Source of the DNA: CAG-841 sp963656825
GTDB taxonomy: Bacteria; Bacillota; Clostridia; Oscillospirales; CAG-272
DNA length: 15,723 nucleotides
Direction: 5' to 3'
NCBI GenBank assembly: GCA_963656825.1
Contig: CAVKJG010000042.1
Coordinates: 1 to 15,723, forward strand
The translations under genes and the position numbers were made by a program. Every line of letters starts with the position of its first letter. The stretch's first letter is position 1. Under the pieces are notes generated by a model. That model saw nothing but the letters and a program-made list of their open reading frames with translations, ran no database searches and was not told where the DNA came from. Shown in pieces: positions 1 to 6,913 of the stretch.

Positions 1-65
1 TTCGCTTTTGAATTCGCTTGTTTCTTCCTTATTCGGTTCTTTATGCACATTGTTTCAATAATTAA

Positions 66-97
66 AGCAGATGATTTTGATTCATCTGCTTTTTTTA
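66..97 (+). terminator. Intrinsic terminator of an upstream gene outside the window
   Basis: A perfect 9-bp stem, AGCAGATGA (66-74) with TCATCTGCT (82-90), has a 7-base loop and is followed by a run of seven T. This is the classic form for plus-strand transcripts. The gene it serves must lie left of position 1. Confidence 0.75.
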
Positions 98-110
98 TTT
101 TGTAAAATAA

Positions 111-137
111 GAAAAGCCCCGTCAAAGAGGCTTTTTC
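111..137. terminator. Second hairpin with A/T flanks, possible bidirectional terminator
   Basis: GAAAAGCC (111-118) pairs with GGCTTTTTC (129-137) around a 10-base loop. The A-rich left arm and T-rich right arm would act as a weak terminator on either strand. It may back up the stronger hairpin just upstream, or end the minus-strand acetyltransferase transcript, for which no closer terminator is visible. Confidence 0.4.
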
Positions 138-181
138 ATCTTTTCAAATAAATATATGTCGACGCCTGCAAACACTGCGCA

Positions 182-360
182 TTTGCATATCCACACCCCT
201 CTCGGCGAAGCCCGCTCGCCTTGCTATGCAAACCAAGCAAATCCCTCTCACCCGACTACGTCGGGAGCTCTCCCACAGGGAGAGCCTTAAAAGGAACGAA
301 ACTCCCGTATAGCCTCTCACTTTGGGAGAGGTGTCACGGCTTGCCGTGACGGAGAAGGCT
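182..360. repeat. Palindrome-rich intergenic repeat block (REP/MITE-like)
   Basis: The block contains an 8-bp inverted repeat, TTTGCATA (182-189) with TATGCAAA (225-232). It then has CCCGAC/GTCGGG (251-265), a perfect 8-bp stem GCTCTCCC/GGGAGAGC (267-285), CCTCTC/GAGAGG (313-331) and a perfect 8-bp stem GTCACGGC/GCCGTGAC (333-350). I recall similar strings, with phrases like 'ccgtcacggcaagccgtgac' and 'ctctccc..gggagag', between genes of many gut clostridia; this is memory, not a search. No reading frame or transposase is present, so it would be non-autonomous. Confidence 0.55.
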
Positions 361-421
361 TTATAAACTCTGTATATCGTCCCCGATGATAGAAGTTTCT
401 TTTGCCTTTTCCAAAGAAAAG

Positions 422-982
422 TCAGTCGGTTTCAAGGACAGAGTATATTTTAATGGTTCTGTACGCGCCTTTAACATAAAGAAGATCGCGCATGGTGGCT
501 TCAAGAGTCATGCCGCACTTTTTTGCAACTGTTTCGCTTCGGGTGTTGCCGTCCATAATGCGAGCGTATATGCGATGAAGGCGAAGAACGCGAAAGCCGA
601 AATCAATTACTTTTTTCAGCGCTTCGGGAGCGATGCCCTGCCCCCAATAACTGCTGCTGAGGACATATCCCACTTCGGCGGAATTGTTTGCAAGATCAAA
701 TGAAGTAAAACCGCAGGTGCCTATCATCTTTTCCGAAGAGCGAAGAGTGACCGCCCAATCATAAAAATTTTTTGATCCGTATTGACTTTGAAGAAAATGC
801 AGATAATTCTTTGTGAAGCGCTGAGTTGTATGCGGATTCCATAAAAGATATTCGGATACTTCCGGACGTGACGCATATTCAAACATATCGGCGGCATCGC
901 GCGTGAGCATCTTCCTCAGAACAAGGCGATCCGTTTCGAGCGTGGGGATCTTTGCAAAAATACTGAGCTTATTTTTATCCAT
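422..982 (-). CDS. GNAT family N-acetyltransferase (RimJ/RimL-like)
   Basis: This 186-residue protein has the layout of the RimJ/RimL branch of GNAT acetyltransferases, which move an acetyl group from acetyl-CoA to an amine. The N-terminal phrase ETDRLVLRKM is typical of the branch. The acetyl-CoA-binding loop is YWGQGIAPEAL (112-122), and NTRSETVAKKCGM (146-158) is the usual following motif. The substrate cannot be told; members acetylate ribosomal protein N-termini, antibiotics or small amines. The start at 982 is chosen because GGAGAG sits 6 bases upstream. A longer frame to 1045 overlaps the promoter -35 box and so would not be transcribed. The gene stands alone, divergent from the HtrA gene. 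Confidence 0.88.
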   Translation of the reverse strand: MDKNKLSIFAKIPTLETDRLVLRKMLTRDAADMFEYASRPEVSEYLLWNPHTTQRFTKNYLHFLQSQYGSKNFYDWAVTLRSSEKMIGTCGFTSFDLANNSAEVGYVLSSSYWGQGIAPEALKKVIDFGFRVLRLHRIYARIMDGNTRSETVAKKCGMTLEATMRDLLYVKGAYRTIKIYSVLETD

Positions 983-1016
983 AAAAATCTCTCCGTTGCA
1001 GATTTGTCTTAAACCT

Positions 1017-1045
1017 ATTATATACATTACTGCGCCAAAATTCAA
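1017..1045 (-). promoter_or_regulatory. Sigma-A promoter of the acetyltransferase gene
   Basis: On the minus strand, TTGAAT (1040-1045), a 17-base spacer and a consensus TATAAT (1017-1022) point to a start near 1010. That gives a leader of about 28 bases before the ATG at 982. The site fixes the start codon of the acetyltransferase. Confidence 0.75.
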
Positions 1046-1168
1046 TAAATATAAAAAACTTATTTACGCAAGTAATAAGAAACGTTAAACACTTCGTCAT
1101 ATTTTTGAGTTAGAATTAAATCACAAAGAAAAAGAAAGAAAGAAAGCATTGAAAGGGGAGATAAAATT

Positions 1169-2599
1169 ATGCTTTATGATGACGAAAAAAGACCGGAAGA
1201 GAACGAAACCGGCGAAAGCAACGAAAATCAAAACAACGAAAATTACGACAGAAGATATGAGGATATAAATCCCGAAAGAGAAAGCAGACAGAGCTTTTCC
1301 TACGGATACGGCGGATATGACAACAAACCCTCGGGCGACAAAAAACCGAAGGATTCATATATGTCGAAAAAGACAGTAGGCTGGATAGTTTCCCTGTGCC
1401 TTGTCGTTTCCATCGTCTGCGGCATATGCGCAAGCGCCGTTACCGGAATGATTCGTGCAAACAAAACCGAAACAACCACTTCTCCGAGCGGCGAAACAAC
1501 GTCAACGGTGGCACAGACGACCGATGCCGGAGGCAAAACTCAGACAACCACATCGCAGACGGGTACGGTAGTTCCCGTATCAACCGTAAACGCAAAGGAT
1601 ATTCCGATTGCCGTAAAAACCACGGGCGAGCAGGAGCTTTCAAGCTATGCCGAGGTTGCCGAAAAATGCATCAACTCCGTTGTTCAGATAAATGTTACCG
1701 AGGTAACACAGACAATATTCGGTGAACAGACATCGAGCGGAAGCGGCTCGGGCGTTATTTACACAACAGACGGATATATAATCACAAACTATCATGTTGT
1801 CGGCAAGGATACAAAAACCGTAACGGTTGTCCTCTATGACGGCTCTCAGTATGAAGGCGCATACGTTTGCGGCGACAAGAGCGCGGACGTATCGGTAATA
1901 AAGATAGACAAAGACGACTGTCAGCCTGCGAAAATAGGCGACTCGACAGCGCTTAAGCTCGGCGAGCAGGTGCTTGCGATAGGCAATCCTCTCGGACGCG
2001 GTATAACCCTTTCCGACGGTATAATCAGTGCGCTTTCAAGAACCGTAACTGTTGAAAACACCACAATGGTTCTGATGCAGACAACGGCTGCGATAAACTC
2101 CGGTAACTCCGGCGGCGGACTTTTCAATATGAAAGGCGAGCTTATAGGCATAACAAACGCCAAGATAGGCGGTACGAGCGTAGAAGCTATGGGATATGCT
2201 ATCCCTGCGGAAAAGGTTATTAAGTGCATAAACGACTTTTCCAAGTACGGATATCTTACAGGCGTAGCGCGTTTGGGCGTTACGGTAAATGAATATATCA
2301 CAATAGGCAGATACAGCTACAACGGCGTAATCCGCGTTGTAAGCGTTAAGGAAGGCAGCACGGCAGCGATCGCCGGAATAAAGGAGGGAGATATAATTTC
2401 CTCCGTAGCCGGAACCGATTGCGGCGACTTCTCAACCCTTACAGAGCTGCTTACCAAATACAAGGTGGGCGATACGGTAACGGTAAAAATCCTTCGCCCA
2501 ACGGAAGAATCGGCGTCACGCGCAACGTATCAGGCATATCTCCGCTCGTGCGAAGAAATAACGCTTGACGTAACGTTTGTGGAATTCGATCCTTCATAA
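1169..2599 (+). CDS. Membrane-anchored HtrA/DegP-like serine protease with PDZ domain
   Basis: This 476-residue protein is an S1C-family (HtrA/Deg) protease that degrades or trims misfolded proteins outside the membrane. A charged, Asn/Glu-rich cytoplasmic tail (1-65) is followed by one membrane helix (about 70-95), a Thr/Ser-rich linker (100-140) and a trypsin-like domain. The catalytic triad is His209 (TNYHVV), Asp240 (SADVSVIKI) and Ser314 (GNSGGG). A single PDZ domain spans about 368-445. This matches the YkdA/YvtA (HtrA/HtrB) plan of Bacillus. AGGGGAG lies about 10 bases before the ATG. The leader has a purine tract (1124-1147), and I could not find a clear -35/-10 pair. A strong hairpin terminator follows. 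Confidence 0.93.
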   Translation: MLYDDEKRPEENETGESNENQNNENYDRRYEDINPERESRQSFSYGYGGYDNKPSGDKKPKDSYMSKKTVGWIVSLCLVVSIVCGICASAVTGMIRANKTETTTSPSGETTSTVAQTTDAGGKTQTTTSQTGTVVPVSTVNAKDIPIAVKTTGEQELSSYAEVAEKCINSVVQINVTEVTQTIFGEQTSSGSGSGVIYTTDGYIITNYHVVGKDTKTVTVVLYDGSQYEGAYVCGDKSADVSVIKIDKDDCQPAKIGDSTALKLGEQVLAIGNPLGRGITLSDGIISALSRTVTVENTTMVLMQTTAAINSGNSGGGLFNMKGELIGITNAKIGGTSVEAMGYAIPAEKVIKCINDFSKYGYLTGVARLGVTVNEYITIGRYSYNGVIRVVSVKEGSTAAIAGIKEGDIISSVAGTDCGDFSTLTELLTKYKVGDTVTVKILRPTEESASRATYQAYLRSCEEITLDVTFVEFDPS

Positions 2600-2630
2600 A
2601 CAAGCTAACTTCTTCATTTGTTCTCCTTAA

Positions 2631-2679
2631 AATAAAAGAAACGGCGGTCTGACCAAGGTCAGCCGCCGTTTCTTTTATT
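2631..2679. terminator. Bidirectional terminator between htrA-like and M3 peptidase genes
   Basis: A 17-bp outer stem (2631-2647 with 2663-2679, core AACGGCGG/CCGCCGTT) continues into an inner CTGACC/GGTCAG stem with one unpaired T at 2648. The A-rich left arm and T-rich right arm work on both strands, which suits the convergent genes on each side. Confidence 0.88.
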
Positions 2680-2702
2680 GCCGTGCTCTGCCGAAAAAAT
2701 TT

Positions 2703-4391
2703 TTATATCTGATGCGCCTTTATCCATGCGCCGACGCTTTCGCATATCTTTTTCATTCCGCCCTCGCCGTAGGGAAGGAAAAGTCCCGCCTCGCTTACGA
2801 CTTCTTCAAAGGTCTTTGTGCCGGCTTTGTCGGTGAATTCAAGATAACGTTTCCATGCGTCCTCTTTGTTTTCCATATACGCAAGCCAGAACTGGAACGC
2901 AACCGTCTGCGCCATGCAGTAGTCGATATAATAAAGCGGATACATATAAATGTGAAGCTGTCTTTGCCAGCCTGCGCCTCTGCCGTAGAAGGGAAGTCCG
3001 TCGGTGTGAAGATACGGGCGATATTTCTTTTCAAGGCTTGCCCATATTTCGTTTCTCTGTTCGGGGGTAAGGTCGGGATTTTCGTACATTCTGTGCTGGA
3101 ATTCGTCAACCATACAGCCGTAAGGAATAAAGCAAAGCGCGTCCTCTGCGTGAGAAAGCTCATATTTTGCGGTGTTTTTTCCGAAGAACAGGTGGTGATA
3201 ATCGCTTGTAAGGAATTCCATGCTCATAGAGTGACATTCGCAGGTTTCCATTGTGGGAGATGAAAGGTCGGACATAATTCCGAGCTTTGCCGCACGGTAT
3301 GCCTGGAAAGCGTGTCCGGCTTCGTGCGTAAGGACGTCAACATCGCCCGCCGTGCCGTTGAAGTTTGAGAAAATAAAAGGAGATTTGTAATCGGGAATGA
3401 AGGTGCAGTAGCCGCCGGGCGCTTTGCCCTCCTTTGAAAGCACGTCGAGAAGCTCGTTGTCGTACATAAAGTCGATAAATTCAGCCGTTTCGGGAGAAAG
3501 ACCGTGATACATTGTCTTTCCTGCGGCAAGAATGTCCTGCGCTGTGCCTTCGGGAACGGCTGTGCCGTCGCTGAAGGTAAAGCCGTTGTCGTAAAGCATA
3601 AGAGTATCAACGCCGATTCTCTTTCTCTGAAGCTCTTTTACTTCGCTTACAACGGGAACGGCGTCCTTTGCGATGGCTTCTCTGAATTTTGCAACCTGCT
3701 CCGGACCGTAGCAGTTTCTGCCGAGACGGTCATAGCCGAGCTGTATATAATTTTCATAGCCGAGCTCGCGCGCGATTTTTGTGCGTACCTTTACAAGCTT
3801 GTCAAAGAGATCGTCGAATTCTTCTCTGTGTTCGTCAAAGAATCTGCCGTCGGCTTCAAACGCGCCGCGACGGACGTCTCTGTCCTTGCTTTCCTTATAA
3901 GGGGCAAGCATCGGAAGCGGCAGCTTTTTGCCGTCAAAATCGACTATCGCCGAGCCGTAAAGCTTCTGATACGCCGAAACCAGCTTGTTTTCCTCCTGCA
4001 TAAGAGGAATTATTTTCGGATCGAAGCAGCGCGCCGCTATTTCGTAGTTTTTGAAAAGCAGCTTTCCGTAATGCTCTTCAAGCTCCGGACGGAACTTTGA
4101 TTCAAGCAGCGCGTCCGTGAACGCCTGAATTTTCTCGCTTACAAAAGGAGAATGCTCGTCTATGAATTCGTTTTCCTTATCATAGAATTCGTCCTTTGTG
4201 TTCACGGAATTTCTTATGGAAACAAGCGTTGCTTCCGTAAAGAAGTGATTGCGGAGAGCCTCCTCCTCGGACATTATTTTAATCTGCTCATCGGCACTTT
4301 CCGCGTTTTTGAAGCGTGATATAAGCTCGTCATACTGCGCACGGAGCTTGTCTGTATCCGGACGGGTATACGGCATTTCTGAAAATTTCAT
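2703..4391 (-). CDS. M3 family oligoendopeptidase (PepF-like zinc metallopeptidase)
   Basis: This 562-residue cytoplasmic peptidase belongs to the M3 family, whose members cleave short peptides inside the cell. The zinc site is HEAGH (His356, Glu357, His360), with a third ligand Glu385 in ECHSMSME. The 25-residue gap from the second His to that Glu is the gap known from thimet oligopeptidase. The length is near the usual 560-600 and there is no signal peptide. The ATG at 4391 is chosen because GGAGGT sits 8 bases upstream; a TTG 18 bases earlier would overlap that site. The gene is single, convergent with the HtrA gene and divergent from the HAD gene. Confidence 0.93.
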   Translation of the reverse strand: MKFSEMPYTRPDTDKLRAQYDELISRFKNAESADEQIKIMSEEEALRNHFFTEATLVSIRNSVNTKDEFYDKENEFIDEHSPFVSEKIQAFTDALLESKFRPELEEHYGKLLFKNYEIAARCFDPKIIPLMQEENKLVSAYQKLYGSAIVDFDGKKLPLPMLAPYKESKDRDVRRGAFEADGRFFDEHREEFDDLFDKLVKVRTKIARELGYENYIQLGYDRLGRNCYGPEQVAKFREAIAKDAVPVVSEVKELQRKRIGVDTLMLYDNGFTFSDGTAVPEGTAQDILAAGKTMYHGLSPETAEFIDFMYDNELLDVLSKEGKAPGGYCTFIPDYKSPFIFSNFNGTAGDVDVLTHEAGHAFQAYRAAKLGIMSDLSSPTMETCECHSMSMEFLTSDYHHLFFGKNTAKYELSHAEDALCFIPYGCMVDEFQHRMYENPDLTPEQRNEIWASLEKKYRPYLHTDGLPFYGRGAGWQRQLHIYMYPLYYIDYCMAQTVAFQFWLAYMENKEDAWKRYLEFTDKAGTKTFEEVVSEAGLFLPYGEGGMKKICESVGAWIKAHQI

Positions 4392-4428
4392 AAATAAATA
4401 CCTCCACAAAAAAATTTATTGCATAAAC

Positions 4429-4457
4429 ATTTTACCTCTTTTTTGCTTTGTTTGCAA
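4429..4457 (-). promoter_or_regulatory. Sigma-A promoter of the M3 peptidase gene
   Basis: On the minus strand, TTGCAA (4452-4457), a 17-base spacer and TAAAAT (4429-4434) lie 38 bases before the ATG at 4391. The -35 region is only 19 bases from that of the divergent HAD promoter, so a regulator bound between them could touch both. Confidence 0.65.
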
Positions 4458-4476
4458 GCATTTTCGCAGGTTTATA

Positions 4477-4505
4477 TTGAATTTGAGTCCTTTTTATGAT
4501 AAAAT
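4477..4505 (+). promoter_or_regulatory. Sigma-A promoter of the HAD-alanine racemase unit
   Basis: TTGAAT (4477-4482), 17 bases, then TAAAAT (4500-4505) preceded by TGA, an extended -10. Transcription would start near 4512, about 35 bases before the ATG at 4547. Confidence 0.7.
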
Positions 4506-4546
4506 TTTAAGACAAAACAAAAACATTTATAAAATCGGGAGAAAAA

Positions 4547-5200
4547 ATGAAATATAAGGCGCTCGTACTCGATCATGACGATACCTCGGTAAAAAGCACA
4601 CCGGAAATCCATTATCCCGCGTTTGTAAAAACGCTGGAGCTTTTGCGCCCGGGAAAAACAATTTCGCTTGAGAAATTTATGAAATATAATTTTGATATAG
4701 GCTTTCTTTCCATGTGTCTTGACGTTTATCACTTAAACGAAGAAGAAATGAAAAAAGAAGTTGACATATGGAGAGATTATACCAATACTCATATTCCCGA
4801 TTTTTATGACGGAATCGACGAGGTAATTCGCCGTCAGAAGCAGAACGGAGGGGTTTTTTGCGTTGTTTCACATTCGTTTTCGGATATGATCCTGCGCGAT
4901 TACAGGCATCACAATATGCCGACGCCCGATATGACCTTCGGCTGGGAGCTTGAAGAAAAGCTCAGAAAGCCGTCGCCTTATCCGCTGGAACAGATAATGA
5001 AAAAATATTCGCTTTCGCCCTCCGACATCGCGGTGATAGACGATATGAAGCCCGGTTATGATATGGCAAAGGCTGCGGGCGTTGATTTTTATTATGCCGG
5101 CTGGTCGGAAACAAGAATGCCGAAAACCGAAAGCTTTATGCGCGAAAACGGAGCTGTCGTGCTTTCGTCGCCTTTTGAATTTTCGGAAATTAACAAGTGA
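4547..5200 (+). CDS. HAD family hydrolase (phosphatase-like)
   Basis: This 217-residue protein carries the four HAD motifs. Motif I is DHDDT (9-13, nucleophile Asp9 and acid/base Asp11). Motif II is Ser108 in VVSHS, motif III is Lys141 in RKPSP, and motif IV is IDD (Asp165, Asp166) in AVIDDMKPGYDMA. A helical cap lies between motifs I and II, as in phosphoglycolate-phosphatase-like members. The family removes phosphate from small metabolites; the substrate is not evident. GGGAG lies 5 bases before the ATG. The alanine racemase gene follows after 45 bases with no terminator between, so the two are probably co-transcribed. I see no biochemical reason for the pairing. Confidence 0.85.
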   Translation: MKYKALVLDHDDTSVKSTPEIHYPAFVKTLELLRPGKTISLEKFMKYNFDIGFLSMCLDVYHLNEEEMKKEVDIWRDYTNTHIPDFYDGIDEVIRRQKQNGGVFCVVSHSFSDMILRDYRHHNMPTPDMTFGWELEEKLRKPSPYPLEQIMKKYSLSPSDIAVIDDMKPGYDMAKAAGVDFYYAGWSETRMPKTESFMRENGAVVLSSPFEFSEINK

Positions 5201-5245
5201 GGCAAAAAAAGCATAGAATACATAAAAACGAAAGAAGAAAAAGTC

Positions 5246-6412
5246 TTGACGGAATTTCTCAGAACGTGGGCGGAGATAGATCTTTGCGCCCTTGAAAACA
5301 ATCTGCGCGAAATAAAAAAGCGCGCCGGAAACAAAAAAATAATGGCTGTCGTCAAAGCGAACGCATACGGTCACGGCGCAATGCAGCTTGCGCCCGTAAT
5401 TTCACGCTTTGCGGACGCTTTTGCCGTTGCCACCTTTGAAGAAGCCATGGAGCTCCGCCGCGTCGGAACGGAAAAGGAAATACTTATTTTAAGTCCCGTT
5501 CCGCGCGCGCAGTATCCGCTCATAGTCGAAAACGGAATAGCTACGCTGCTTTTTTCGTCCGACGGCGCAAGGGCGCTTTCCGAGGCGGCGCGAAGCTGCA
5601 AAAGAAAAGCGGGGGCGTATCTTGCGGTGGATACGGGAATGGGCAGGATAGGGCTTTCATCGGACGAAAAAGGTCTTGCCGAAGCCGAAAAAATATACGC
5701 CTTTGAAAATATCGGAATTCTCGGTATTATCACGCACTATGCCTGCGCCGACAAGGCGGATAAAACCTCGCAAAAAAGACAAAAAGCAAACTTTGACTCT
5801 TTCTGCGCCGTGCTCGGTGCGCGCGGATATGACATCGGGCTTCGCTCGGCGGACAATTCCGCCGCGTTTATCGACGGCTCGGACAGCTATGAAATGGTTC
5901 GCGTGGGGATAGTCCTTTTCGGAATGTATCCGTCGGCAGAGGTGAAAAAAGAAAATCTGCCGCTTTCTCCCGTAATGTCGCTGAAAACAAAAATAACGCA
6001 GGTAAAAGCAGTTCCTGCCGGTACAAAAATAAGCTACGGTCATACGTTTACCGCCGAAAAGCCGATGAAAATCGCAACTCTTGCCGCGGGCTATGCGGAC
6101 GGAATTCCGCTTTCGCTTTCGGGCAGAGGCAGCGTGCTTGTCGCAGGAAAAAAAGCACGTATAATCGGCAGAGTCTGCATGGATCAGATGATGGTTGACG
6201 TTACGGGTATCGAAAACGTCGGCGAGGGCGACACAGCCGTTATTTTCGGCTCGGACGGCGGCGCGACGATAACCGCGGACGAGGTTGCCGACCTCGCCGG
6301 CACGATAAATTACGATATCGTCTGCCGGCTTGACTGCCGCGTCCCGAGAGTGCTTGTAAGGGACGGCAAAACCATGGGAACATTTTCTTACATAGGCAAT
6401 TATTTCGGATAA
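5246..6412 (+). CDS. alr: Alanine racemase
   Basis: This 388-residue PLP enzyme interconverts L- and D-alanine and supplies D-Ala for peptidoglycan. The PLP lysine is Lys37 in VVKANAYGHG and the opposite catalytic tyrosine is Tyr264 in ISYGHTF; the Bacillus stearothermophilus enzyme has Lys39 and Tyr265. MGRIG (Arg134), AGYADG (281-286) and GRVCMDQ (308-314) are further family motifs. The start is a TTG at 5246. It gives the normal short lead before WAEIDL, and no ATG, GTG or other TTG lies between the preceding in-frame TGA (5198-5200) and it. The ribosome site is only a purine-rich stretch, so translation may be weak or coupled to the HAD gene. Confidence 0.95.
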   Translation: MTEFLRTWAEIDLCALENNLREIKKRAGNKKIMAVVKANAYGHGAMQLAPVISRFADAFAVATFEEAMELRRVGTEKEILILSPVPRAQYPLIVENGIATLLFSSDGARALSEAARSCKRKAGAYLAVDTGMGRIGLSSDEKGLAEAEKIYAFENIGILGIITHYACADKADKTSQKRQKANFDSFCAVLGARGYDIGLRSADNSAAFIDGSDSYEMVRVGIVLFGMYPSAEVKKENLPLSPVMSLKTKITQVKAVPAGTKISYGHTFTAEKPMKIATLAAGYADGIPLSLSGRGSVLVAGKKARIIGRVCMDQMMVDVTGIENVGEGDTAVIFGSDGGATITADEVADLAGTINYDIVCRLDCRVPRVLVRDGKTMGTFSYIGNYFG

Positions 6413-6420
6413 AAACAACC

Positions 6421-6458
6421 CCCCCGACGGAAAAACCGTCGGGGGCATTGTTTAATTT
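6421..6458 (+). terminator. Terminator of alr, first copy of a repeated hairpin
   Basis: CCCCCGACGG (6421-6430), an AAAAA loop and CCGTCGGGGG (6436-6445) form a perfect 10-bp GC-rich stem 8 bases after the alr stop. The T-run behind it is broken (CATTGTTTAATTTT). An identical hairpin recurs at 6828-6852. Confidence 0.75.
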
Positions 6459-6480
6459 TGGGTGAAAAGCTTTTTTGATG

Positions 6481-6509
6481 TTGACAGATATATTCTTCCG
6501 TGGTACAAT
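6481..6509 (+). promoter_or_regulatory. Strong sigma-A promoter of a non-coding RNA
   Basis: A consensus TTGACA (6481-6486), 17 bases and TACAAT (6504-6509) preceded by TGG (extended -10). The start would fall near 6516, the first base of a long RNA helix. No coding frame with a ribosome site follows. Confidence 0.85.
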
Positions 6510-6515
6510 AATTCT

Positions 6516-6699
6516 GCCAAACAAATCGAATAAAAGTGAAAGCAGGGAGCTTTTTTATCGGGGGAGATTATTCTGTCCCGTAATGCGCCATAATTATAAA
6601 TAGACGGGTTTGATAAAAATGCAAACTTCGTTATTCTGTTTGTGATTATGGGTATAAAGGGCGGATAGCCCCTGCCTGTCACTTTCGGTTTGTTTGGCG
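6516..6699 (+). ncRNA. Structured non-coding RNA, candidate 6S RNA
   Basis: A strong promoter and a terminator (6722-6754) define a transcript of about 237 bases. Its ends form a long closing helix. Bases 6516-6528 pair with 6686-6698 (13 bp, one G-U), 6533-6539 with 6679-6685 (7 bp), and 6542-6547 with 6670-6675 (6 bp). Inside is a large, mostly open region, then an apical arm: 6588-6596 with 6643-6651, and 6604-6612 with 6622-6631 around a 9-base loop. A small GGGC/GCCC hairpin (6659-6671) sits on the 3' side of the open region. A roughly 185-base, bulged closing stem, central bubble with a 3' hairpin and apical stem is the plan of 6S RNA, which binds sigma-A RNA polymerase. That identity is inferred from shape only. 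Confidence 0.6.
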
Positions 6700-6721
6700 A
6701 CAATCGGAGTTTGCGTTTTTT

Positions 6722-6754
6722 GTGCGTCGGCTCCGGTTGGCGCACTTTTTATTT
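6722..6754 (+). terminator. Terminator of the structured RNA
   Basis: GTGCG (6722-6726) pairs with CGCAC (6741-6745), with weaker CGG/CCG pairing inside, and is followed by TTTTTATTT. A T-run at 6715-6721 precedes it, so some transcripts may end there. Confidence 0.7.
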
Positions 6755-6756
6755 GT

Positions 6757-6801
6757 GCGCGGTAAATTACGGAAGTCATCGGCGGATCCTGCCGACCGCG
6801 C
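6757..6801. other. Further inverted-repeat structure of unknown role
   Basis: GCGCGGT (6757-6763) can pair with ACCGCGC (6795-6801), enclosing a TCGGC/GCCGA stem (6779-6795) with a 7-base loop. There is no T-run on either side, so it is not a normal terminator. It lies between the RNA terminator and the ftsH terminators. It may be the end of a longer RNA or a leftover repeat. Confidence 0.35.
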
Positions 6802-6820
6802 TTCATCTTTCAGGTGTGAA

Positions 6821-6861
6821 AGCACAGCCCCCGACGGAAAAACCGTCGGGGGATTTGTGCT
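6821..6861. repeat. Second copy of the repeated hairpin, with extended arms
   Basis: Bases 6828-6852 match the hairpin at 6421-6445 exactly, loop included and in the same orientation. Here the stem is extended by AGCACA (6821-6826) with TGTGCT (6856-6861). On the minus strand it would be a second hairpin behind the ftsH terminator. Confidence 0.7.
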
Positions 6862-6863
6862 AT

Positions 6864-6894
6864 AAAAAAGACCGCAGAAAACAGATCTGCGGTC
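6864..6894 (-). terminator. Terminator of ftsH
   Basis: On the minus strand, GACCGCAG (6894-6887) pairs with CTGCGGTC (6877-6870) around a 9-base loop and is followed by six T (6869-6864). It lies 20 bases after the ftsH stop codon. Confidence 0.88.
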
Positions 6895-6913
6895 CTTTGA
6901 TTTATTCGGTTTT

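Larger units (their letters stand above)
1..421. other. Gene-free left end of the window
   Basis: I see no convincing coding region here. The stretch holds two terminator-like hairpins (66-97 and 111-137) and, from about 180 to 360, a series of short palindromes listed separately as an intergenic repeat block. The terminators presumably belong to a plus-strand gene that ends to the left of the window. A small plus-strand reading frame that starts at 386 lies almost entirely opposite the acetyltransferase gene and is its shadow. Confidence 0.6.

Noticed and set aside
406..421. CTTTTC/GAAAAG hairpin at the acetyltransferase 3' end
   Set aside because: The stem is short, AT-rich and not followed by a T-run, so it is unlikely to be a terminator.
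983..1045. Longer N-terminus of the acetyltransferase (start at 1045)
   Set aside because: It overlaps the -35 and -10 boxes of its own promoter; the ATG at 982 has a good ribosome site and fits the family start.
1124..1147. GAAA-type short repeats before the HtrA-like gene
   Set aside because: Only a few units of a purine-rich leader; too short and irregular to claim phase variation.
2712..3263. Long plus-strand frame opposite the M3 peptidase
   Set aside because: It is antisense to a well-supported peptidase and shows no recognisable domain.
4392..4409. TTG start for the M3 peptidase at 4409
   Set aside because: This codon lies just upstream of, and its extension overlaps, the GGAGGT site that serves the ATG at 4391.
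5657..6448. 263-codon open frame on the minus strand opposite alr
   Set aside because: It is a shadow of the alr gene: His/Arg/Cys-rich composition, no family motifs and no ribosome site, while alr is certain.
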